Assembly: GCA_020073665.1 (NCBI GenBank)
Contig: JAIQEU010000020.1
Location: 1-64,000 of the forward strand
Length of the DNA: 64,000 nucleotides
Direction of reading: 5' to 3'
Source of the DNA: Terriglobia bacterium
Lineage (GTDB): Bacteria; Acidobacteriota; Terriglobia; Terriglobales; Acidobacteriaceae
The position numbers and the translations under genes were made by a program. This document shows, in pieces, positions 58,334-64,000 of the stretch (position 1 is the stretch's first letter; every line of letters starts with the position of its first letter). The notes beneath the pieces were generated by a model. It had not been told where the DNA came from. It was given only the letters and a program-made list of their open reading frames with translations, and ran no database searches.

Positions 58334-58519
58334 TTACTCTTTGGCGGAATCCGCAGGGTTCGACAGGTTGCGCCGCACCAGGGTTGCCATGCCGACCAGG
58401 CTGGTTCCCAGCAGCAGCAGGGTGCCCTGTTCCGGCACGATGTCCCGGTTCATGACCGCGACAAACAACAAGGCGATAAAGAATGCTAAACCGACGGCGT
58501 GCTTCGTACTGGAAATCAT
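58334..58519 (-). CDS. small PEP-CTERM-like protein
   Basis: This 61-residue protein has an N-terminal hydrophobic segment (LAFFIALLFVAVM) and a C-terminal sorting-signal-like end: IVPEQGTLLLLGTSLVGMATLVRR, in pieces VPEQGT, hydrophobic helix, basic tail. The canonical PEP is PEQ here. Almost nothing lies between the two signals, so the mature protein would be tiny. It shares 3' untranslated sequence with the PEP-CTERM gene at 58795. No exosortase gene is in the window. Confidence 0.65.
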   Translation of the reverse strand: MISSTKHAVGLAFFIALLFVAVMNRDIVPEQGTLLLLGTSLVGMATLVRRNLSNPADSAKE

Positions 58520-58737
58520 CCCGAGGCTTCCTCCGTTGCCCCTAGGTAGAGCAAGTTCGAGTCCACAACCAGTTTAGTCGGCGCTTGAGGAGGGCAATGT
58601 AAGTACCCCTTCCGCAAGGGTTTCCAGAACACAGAATCAGGGTGACAAAATTTGTTGTGGGAACTATTTTTCACACCGGCGGTATCCCCGCTCCATTTCG
58701 AGCAGCTGCGCCGGTGGGTCTCGTGCCAAAAGCAAAA

Positions 58738-58762
58738 GGCCCTGGAGACGCGCTCCAGGGCC
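58738..58762 (-). terminator. terminator of PEP-CTERM gene
   Basis: A 10-bp perfect stem (GGCCCTGGAG / CTCCAGGGCC) with a five-base loop is followed on the minus strand by TTTTGC. Confidence 0.85.
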
Positions 58763-58794
58763 CAAGAGGAGAACCAAGAGAGACGAGGAACCGG

Positions 58795-59445
58795 CTAGCC
58801 CTTGCGGAAACGTCGCCGAATCAGGCCTGACAAACCAATCAGTCCACTGCCCATCATGGTCAAGGTTCCGGGTTCAGGCACTACCTGCGTCTGGCGTCCG
58901 AGGATGGCAGCTTCCGAGTTAGGCGTGATGTACACAATCTGCCCGCGGCTATCCAGAACCAGACCGTAGAACACAGCGCCCGTGGGAACGCCGTTGGCGG
59001 TCACCGTAACGCTACCGTTGGCCGACAATGCGCTGTGCAGGTCCACATAACCGAACGACAAGTTGCAAGTGCTGCCACAGAAGCCCAGCCCTTGCAAGCT
59101 GCTGGTGATCGCATTCGTTGCCGCTCCCTCAGGAAAGCTGCTCAGGCTGGTGAACTGGATGCCGTTGAGCGAGCCCATGGGCGCGGAGTTGGCAAAGGCC
59201 GCGATTACGATCAGGTCAGAACCCGCCGATCCATTGGCCGTGGACAGCGTAAACGTATTTCCGGTGAGAAGAACGCCAACGGATTGACCACTCGCTACAC
59301 CGCCGCCCACGTGGACAATGTTCGGCGTAGCATGGGCGCAGTTGTACGTCACAAAGCTGTTGCAGGTATTGGCCAATGCCGATCCGCAAAGCAGTAGGGT
59401 TAGAGGGAAAGATAAAACCAGGTATTTCAGGGCCCGCAAAGACAT
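58795..59445 (-). CDS. PEP-CTERM sorting domain protein
   Basis: The 216-residue exported protein has a signal peptide (LVLSFPLTLLLCGSALA), a Ser/Thr/Gly/Asn-rich beta-type body with paired cysteines (GFCGSTCNLSFG), and a C-terminal PEP-CTERM signal: VVPEPGTLTMMGSGLIGLSG then RRRFRKG. Exosortase would cleave the signal and export the protein to the surface or matrix. ATG at 59443-59445 was preferred because GGAGG lies nine bases before it; an in-frame GTG two codons earlier is too close to the ribosome binding site. Confidence 0.88.
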   Translation of the reverse strand: MSLRALKYLVLSFPLTLLLCGSALANTCNSFVTYNCAHATPNIVHVGGGVASGQSVGVLLTGNTFTLSTANGSAGSDLIVIAAFANSAPMGSLNGIQFTSLSSFPEGAATNAITSSLQGLGFCGSTCNLSFGYVDLHSALSANGSVTVTANGVPTGAVFYGLVLDSRGQIVYITPNSEAAILGRQTQVVPEPGTLTMMGSGLIGLSGLIRRRFRKG

Positions 59446-59682
59446 CGACACGATCCTCCTGCCTATCCGGGGAGCACGCCAGAGGCCAAAGGTCCGTCTT
59501 CTCGCCGCGGGATGTAGGCATGTAAACTCTTGCAGAACTGGAGAGTACGCCCGTGGGCGGCGAATTGACAGAATTTGTCAGTGTGAATTCTTTTTCCTTT
59601 GGCGGACTGGTCCGGCGCTGCAGTGGAAAACTCTTGTCTTCGCCAGACCAGTGCACTTGATATTGCAGGCGTGCGATTTGCT

Positions 59683-61005
59683 ATGGAACCGCAGCCCGAA
59701 CTCGAACGCACCGCGATTTCGTTCGCTGGTTACGTGCGCCTGGTGCGCCAGAACCGCAACTTCCGCCGTCTATGGATGGCGCAGATTGTCAGCGAGATCG
59801 GGGACTGGTTCTATACCCTCTCGATTTACAGCCTACTGCTGCAGTTGACCGGGCGCGCCAGTTCGGTGGCCCTGGCGCTGATCCTGCAAGTGCTGCCGCA
59901 AACGTTCGTTGGGCCCACGGCAGGCGTGGTCAACGACCGCATCCGCCGCAAGCACGTGATGATCGCGGCCGACCTTGCGCGAGTCGTGATTGTGCTGGCC
60001 ATGCTGCTGGTTCGGTCCCGCTCGCTGGTCTGGCTGATCTATCCGTTGCTGCTGCTGGAAACCATCATGGCAGCGTTTTTCGAGCCGGCGCGGAATTCCG
60101 TGATTCCCAACATCACGTCTCGCGAAGATGTAGTCCTCGCCAACACTCTTTCCTCCACGACCTGGTCGCTGAATCTGGTGATGGGTGCGACTCTGGGCGG
60201 CATAGTGGCGGCGCTGCTCGGTCGCGATGCGGTGTTCGTGCTGAACGCGCTGTCGTTTCTGGCATCGGCATTCCTGATTCGTGGCATGCGTTTTGAGGAG
60301 CCTCATGCCGAGTCCTCACCGCCGCTGCGGGTCAAAGACCTGTTCGACTATTCGCCGATGCTGGAAGGCGTGCGTTACGTGGTTGGCGATCGCCGCTTGC
60401 TGGCGACTGTCTTTGTGAAAGCTGGAAATTTGATGGTGGGCGTGAGCTGGGTGCTATTCACCGTGATGGGACAAAAATACTTTCCCGTGCAGTTGCACGG
60501 TGTGGACCCGCAACGAGGCGCCATGCTGGGGATGAGCTTATTGATGGGAGCGCGGGGTGTGGGCGCGCTGCTCGGCCCCCTGTTTAGCGCGCCTTGGGCC
60601 GGACACAACGACAGCCGGCTGCGGCTCGGCATCTTGCTGGGTTATCTGATTGTGGGTGTCGGCTACGCCGCGCTGGGCGGCGCGGGCAACATCTGGGTCG
60701 CATGCGCCTCGGTGGTGCTGGCACACATTGGAGGTTCGACAGTCTGGGTCTTTTCTACCAGCCTGCTGCAACTCAACACCGACGATCGCTTTCGCGGACG
60801 CGTGTTCTCCGCCGACCTCGGTTTCGCCATGCTGACCATCGCGATCGGCGCGTATCTGTGCGGAGTGTTTCTGGACTGGGGCGCTTCCGCCAGAGTCGTG
60901 GCGGTCGCGACGGGGCTCCTCATGGTGATTCCGGCAGCACTTTGGGCCGGAGCGATGCGGTTCTGGAACGTGCCCGGAGCAGAAGCGAGCGCGGAGTTAG
61001 ATTAA
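59683..61005 (+). CDS. MFS transporter
   Basis: This 440-residue protein has about 12 membrane helices and MFS features: NFRRLWMAQIVSEIGDWFYTLS at the start, the loop 2-3 motif GVVNDRIRRKHVM, and FEPARNSVIPNI. It resembles the MFS_3 (enterobactin exporter EntS-like) group; the substrate is unknown. ATG at 59683 starts a short hydrophilic leader. The open frame extends 84 bases upstream without support. Confidence 0.85.
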   Translation: MEPQPELERTAISFAGYVRLVRQNRNFRRLWMAQIVSEIGDWFYTLSIYSLLLQLTGRASSVALALILQVLPQTFVGPTAGVVNDRIRRKHVMIAADLARVVIVLAMLLVRSRSLVWLIYPLLLLETIMAAFFEPARNSVIPNITSREDVVLANTLSSTTWSLNLVMGATLGGIVAALLGRDAVFVLNALSFLASAFLIRGMRFEEPHAESSPPLRVKDLFDYSPMLEGVRYVVGDRRLLATVFVKAGNLMVGVSWVLFTVMGQKYFPVQLHGVDPQRGAMLGMSLLMGARGVGALLGPLFSAPWAGHNDSRLRLGILLGYLIVGVGYAALGGAGNIWVACASVVLAHIGGSTVWVFSTSLLQLNTDDRFRGRVFSADLGFAMLTIAIGAYLCGVFLDWGASARVVAVATGLLMVIPAALWAGAMRFWNVPGAEASAELD

Positions 61006-61030
61006 GACCGACATGATTCCAGCCGGCTAC

Positions 61031-61555
61031 ATGGCAAAGCGGGTATACAAGAAGCCTGACTGGCTCCAAGCGGCCCACGTGGTTGACATATATTCCGTTA
61101 GCAGTTGTGTTTCCGAAACTTTCGCTGACTATATTGACTACTGGAAGCACAACGGCTATTGGTTCTTTGACTCGCCGGAAATCATAAAGAGCATCGCCGA
61201 GGAAACCTCAATTCAGCTTGATGGGACGTCGCTATTTTATTACGAAGTGTACGAAATGGAATTCGACGGCAACAAATGGCAATCTTACGCACCCGAGCCG
61301 TCATTTCCAACCAATGTAGTCCCGCCTTCACACCAGCAGCTTGAGGGTTTCGATGTCGTTACTTTTTATGCTGGAGCGTTGCCAGAATGCTCACCTCTGT
61401 CGTGCAACTCTCTGGCCAAAGATATTCGCACGAATGACCACTGCTTGTTTTCTTCTTTTGATGAGGCCGAATCGAACGTCAAAGGTGGGGCATTTCGTCA
61501 GTGCGAACCTGGCCCCTATCGAATATTCTCCGTCTATTCCGTGGACTGGTCCTAA
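61031..61555 (+). CDS. hypothetical protein, lower GC
   Basis: I do not recognise this 174-residue protein. It is soluble and acidic, rich in aromatic residues (DYIDYWKHNGYWFFDSPEI, FYYEVYEMEFDGNKW), with six cysteines. Its DNA is visibly less GC-rich than its neighbours, which may mean recent acquisition. ATG at 61031 (MAKRVYKKPDWL) was preferred to one 18 bases earlier because the sequence after it looks like a natural start; no ribosome binding site distinguishes them. It lies 25 bases after the MFS gene. Confidence 0.65.
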   Translation: MAKRVYKKPDWLQAAHVVDIYSVSSCVSETFADYIDYWKHNGYWFFDSPEIIKSIAEETSIQLDGTSLFYYEVYEMEFDGNKWQSYAPEPSFPTNVVPPSHQQLEGFDVVTFYAGALPECSPLSCNSLAKDIRTNDHCLFSSFDEAESNVKGGAFRQCEPGPYRIFSVYSVDWS

Positions 61556-61600
61556 AGGGTGAGCAGTGTGGTGCCAATGTCGCCTTGCTGTGAGATGAAA

Positions 61601-61933
61601 CTAGCTCGTGTACAGCCCGTCGATCTTAGCCGCCATAATGAAGTCACTCTCGGTGAGTCCGTCAATCTTGTGGGTCCATAAGGTCACTTCGGCCTTGCCC
61701 CATGCCAGCAGGATGTCGGGGTGATGACCCTGTTGCTCAGCCACCTCTCCCATCCGATTGACGAAGTCGAGTGCTTTGCGAAAGTCCGGGAATGTGAAGG
61801 TGCGGGTCAGGTGATGCTCGTTGACCACGCTCCACTGCGGAACCTCTTTGTGCAGAGTTTTCAGGTCTTTGCCTTTCAGCGCAGGCACGCCGCCGCGGCA
61901 GGGGATGCAGGTTTTTTCAGCGAGAGCAGACAT
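61601..61933 (-). CDS. phhB: pterin-4a-carbinolamine dehydratase
   Basis: This 110-residue enzyme recycles 4a-hydroxytetrahydropterin after aromatic amino acid hydroxylation. The PCD motif is present: EQQGHHPDILLAW with the catalytic His pair, then VTLWTHKIDGLTESDF. FTFPDFRKALDFVNRMGEVA is the usual first helix. N-terminal cysteines (CIPC) are also common in bacterial members. The partner hydroxylase is not in the window. Confidence 0.93.
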   Translation of the reverse strand: MSALAEKTCIPCRGGVPALKGKDLKTLHKEVPQWSVVNEHHLTRTFTFPDFRKALDFVNRMGEVAEQQGHHPDILLAWGKAEVTLWTHKIDGLTESDFIMAAKIDGLYTS

Positions 61934-62142
61934 GATTTCACCCCACGATCTGTTTCTATTATCGGCGCTGAAAAATGGGATTGTCTACGACGAACATTGG
62001 CATCTGAGGATTAAGGCAGTTTCTCTCGCCTGTTGGGGGCTGGACCTCATCTTCTACGCCCACCCCATGGCTGGCGCCGCGGGCTTCATTCTTGCGCCGC
62101 TCCGCGGCTAAAGTTCTCTCTAGCTCGACTAGAAACTAGAAA

Positions 62143-63381
62143 CTACTCATATCGCAACGCCTCAATGGGATCGAGCCGGGCCGCCTTGATGGCAGGCAGC
62201 ATGCCGCTCACGATTCCGACAAAGCTCAAGATCGCGGTGGATGCGATCAGGGTGCCGGAATCGATGATCAGGTGAATGTCGCCTTCGCCGGCGTCTTCGA
62301 TGAATGCGCTCCACAGCGGCAGCGAGCCTACCGACCAAGAGACCAGATAGGCCAGTGCCACCCCAGCCAGACCGCCGATAAACGTGATTACCAGGGCTTC
62401 AGCCAGGAACTGAAAGAGGATCTGCGCCTTGCGTGCGCCCAAGGCTTTTTCTACGCCGATTTCGCGGGTGCGTTGGGTCACCGATACCAACATGATGTTC
62501 ATCAGGCCGACGCCACCGATGCCCAGGGTGAGCAGCCCAATAAAGCCCAGCAAGACCTTGATCCCGACCGTAATCACGGTCAGGTCCGCCAGGTCTTTCA
62601 CCGCATCAAAAACGAAAATGGCGCGATCGTCCTTGGGATCGAAGCTGTGATGGTAGGCCATTGATTGGCGCACCATCTTCACCACTTTTTCGTGCTCGCC
62701 TTCGTAATCGAAGCTGATGCCATCCAGGTAGTACGTATTCTTGAGATCGCTCATGGCGCTGAACGGGATGTAAATGTTGCCGTTCATGTTGTCGTCGCCA
62801 TCCTGGATCATGCGCTTCATTACGCCGACGACCTGGTACGAGATGCCGTCAATGCGCACCGTCTCGCCAATCGCGTTCTGTCCGGAGAAGAGCTTCTTCT
62901 TGACATCATGCCCGAGTACCGCCACTCGGGTGTGGGTGAAGTCTTCCTGGTCGCTGAAGAAACTGCCCTCGTCCAGCTCGACGTTGCGAATATGCTGGTA
63001 GCTGGAGTAGACCCCGTGAACGCTGTAGTTGGCGGAGCGCGTGCCGTAGGCCAGCAGGCTCTGCTTGTTTGCCTCCGGAGACATCAGCTTGATCATGGGC
63101 ACTTCGGCGCGCAGGTAGTCCAAGTCTGGCTGGCTCAGCTTGATTTCTGTGCCGGCCTTGCTTCCTCCCGCCTGCAGCGAAGTGCGCCCAGGGAAGATGG
63201 CGACCAGGTTGCCGCCGAAGGTACGGAAGGCAACCATCAGCCCGCGCTGAAAGCCGGTGCCGTAGGCCAGAAGCAGCACGACCGTCGCGATGCCCCAAGC
63301 CATGCCCAGCATGGTGAGCAGGGAGCGTCGCCGGTTGTGGCGTAGCGCGTTGTAGGCTTGCTTTCCCAGTTCGCCGATCAT
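62143..63381 (-). CDS. MacB-type ABC transporter permease
   Basis: The 412-residue protein has one N-terminal membrane helix (SLLTMLGMAWGIATVVLLLAYG), a large periplasmic MacB-like domain (about 45-285), and three C-terminal helices of the FtsX fold with GGVGLMNIMLVSVTQRTREIGVEKALGAR in pieces and the ending RLDPIEALRYE. These mechanotransmission permeases export macrolides, toxins or lipoproteins. It lies 4 bases after a second permease gene; the ATPase is expected outside the window. Confidence 0.9.
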   Translation of the reverse strand: MIGELGKQAYNALRHNRRRSLLTMLGMAWGIATVVLLLAYGTGFQRGLMVAFRTFGGNLVAIFPGRTSLQAGGSKAGTEIKLSQPDLDYLRAEVPMIKLMSPEANKQSLLAYGTRSANYSVHGVYSSYQHIRNVELDEGSFFSDQEDFTHTRVAVLGHDVKKKLFSGQNAIGETVRIDGISYQVVGVMKRMIQDGDDNMNGNIYIPFSAMSDLKNTYYLDGISFDYEGEHEKVVKMVRQSMAYHHSFDPKDDRAIFVFDAVKDLADLTVITVGIKVLLGFIGLLTLGIGGVGLMNIMLVSVTQRTREIGVEKALGARKAQILFQFLAEALVITFIGGLAGVALAYLVSWSVGSLPLWSAFIEDAGEGDIHLIIDSGTLIASTAILSFVGIVSGMLPAIKAARLDPIEALRYE

Positions 63382-63385
63382 GTTT

Positions 63386-64000
63386 CTATTCCTGCCTCAT
63401 GGCTTCCACCGGGGGAAGCACGGCCGCCTTGCGGGCGGGATATAAACCAGCAACCACGCCAGCCACGGTGAGCGACAGAATTGCAGCCAGGGCCGACGAG
63501 GGCACGATGCGCGGGGTGTCGAACCCCTCGGGCGAAGGCAGTTGGGCCAGCAGGGTCACAAACGCCACCGAAATGGCCAGTCCGATTCCGCCGCTGAATG
63601 CGGTCAGGAACGCGCCTTCCACAAAGAACTGGGTAAGAATATTGCGGTGGGTCGCGCCCAGCGCTTTGCGCAGCCCGATCTCCTTGGTGCGCTCGCTGAC
63701 GGAAACCAGCATGATGTTGATGATGCCGATGGCGCCCAAAGCCAGCGTGACCAGGCCTACGACTCCGAGGAACCAATCCATGGCATCGAAAATCCTGCCC
63801 ACCCGCATGGAACCTTCGATGGTGTCCCAGTCTTCAAAGGCGTCTTCCACCTTGGGATCGAAACCGTGGCGGCGGGCCAGGATGGTATGTACTTCGTTTT
63901 TCGCTTCCAGGTGCTGCTCTTTGGTCAGAGGCCGGTAGTTGAGAAACGAAATTGCGTTCTCGCTGTTTTCCGTTTTCATCGGAAACAGCATGCGCATGGT
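63386..64000 (-). CDS. MacB-type ABC transporter permease, partial
   Basis: This is the C-terminal part of a second FtsX-fold permease; the N-terminus lies beyond the window edge, where the frame stays open. Visible are the end of the periplasmic domain (HLEAKNEVHTILARRHGFDP), LGAIGIINIMLVSVSERTKEIGLRKALGAT in pieces, and the ending LPPVEAMRQE. It is probably the first of a tandem permease pair. Confidence 0.9.
   Translation of the reverse strand, partial: TMRMLFPMKTENSENAISFLNYRPLTKEQHLEAKNEVHTILARRHGFDPKVEDAFEDWDTIEGSMRVGRIFDAMDWFLGVVGLVTLALGAIGIINIMLVSVSERTKEIGLRKALGATHRNILTQFFVEGAFLTAFSGGIGLAISVAFVTLLAQLPSPEGFDTPRIVPSSALAAILSLTVAGVVAGLYPARKAAVLPPVEAMRQE

Noticed and set aside
61934-62142. 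Gene between phhB and the MacB-type permease
   Set aside because: Frames here have no start signal or family resemblance; the stretch is treated as intergenic.

Overview
The window is about 62% GC, gene-dense, and best explained as a chromosomal segment of an Acidobacteriota bacterium, probably class Terriglobia (Koribacter-like). The evidence is gene content: a bacillithiol pathway pair (BshA and a YpdA-type reductase) in a non-Firmicute, DUF5818/DUF5752/PEP-CTERM proteins, a quinol-cytochrome c reductase with split cytochrome b and a giant multihaem cytochrome c, and tandem PilZ proteins. No phage, insertion sequence, CRISPR array or rRNA was seen. Two tRNA genes (Asp, Val) are present. Assignments rest on reading motifs, not on searches.

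Layout. 0-3 kb: two small basic proteins in convergent orientation and a membrane spermidine-synthase-like protein. 3.1-12.2 kb: an ArsR regulator, an ECF sigma factor fused to a zinc-finger anti-sigma domain, a TlpA-like thioredoxin, a rhodanese, an OsmC protein, a tripartite RND efflux system whose pump gene is broken by an out-of-frame deletion, and a YgaP-type (DUF2892) membrane protein; together this looks like a thiol/sulfide stress module. 12.3-17.6 kb: tRNA-Asp and a four-gene trehalose operon headed by a membrane sensor-HAMP-OtsA fusion. 18-25.5 kb: secreted proteins, tRNA-Val, a YdjC-family deacetylase, tandem PilZ, bshA and a LytS-type histidine kinase. 25.5-34.4 kb: housekeeping and envelope genes (AlaX, threonine synthase, lytic transglycosylase, flippase-like protein, NrdR, NAD-isocitrate dehydrogenase). 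34.5-47.4 kb: a respiratory block (ferrochelatase, Rieske, split cytochrome b, octahaem cytochrome c, cupredoxin lipoprotein, CtaA, CtaB, an ABC exporter, a DUF420/CtaM-like protein). 47.4-58.3 kb: HEAT/barrel-sandwich protein, ferredoxin, Ssb, MidA-type methyltransferase, fumarase, YpdA and CyaY. 58.3-64 kb: two PEP-CTERM proteins, an MFS transporter, PhhB and two MacB-type permeases, the second cut by the window edge.

How genes work together. The respiratory block carries haem production (HemH), haem A production (CtaB then CtaA), the quinol-oxidising complex and candidate oxidase assembly factors in one direction, implying co-assembly. Ferrochelatase, CyaY and the ferredoxin connect to iron use. 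BshA and YpdA would make and recycle bacillithiol, and the thiol-linked genes at 3-12 kb may belong to the same redox physiology.

Two sequence-level patterns recur and are not explained by genes. First, about ten intergenic inverted repeats are built from iterated short phrases (for example GTCGTCAGT or AGTACCGAGTACC); the design is constant but the phrase differs at each locus, and several begin at or near a stop codon. Second, many genes have a TANNNT box only 5-9 bases before the start codon, which predicts leaderless mRNAs.
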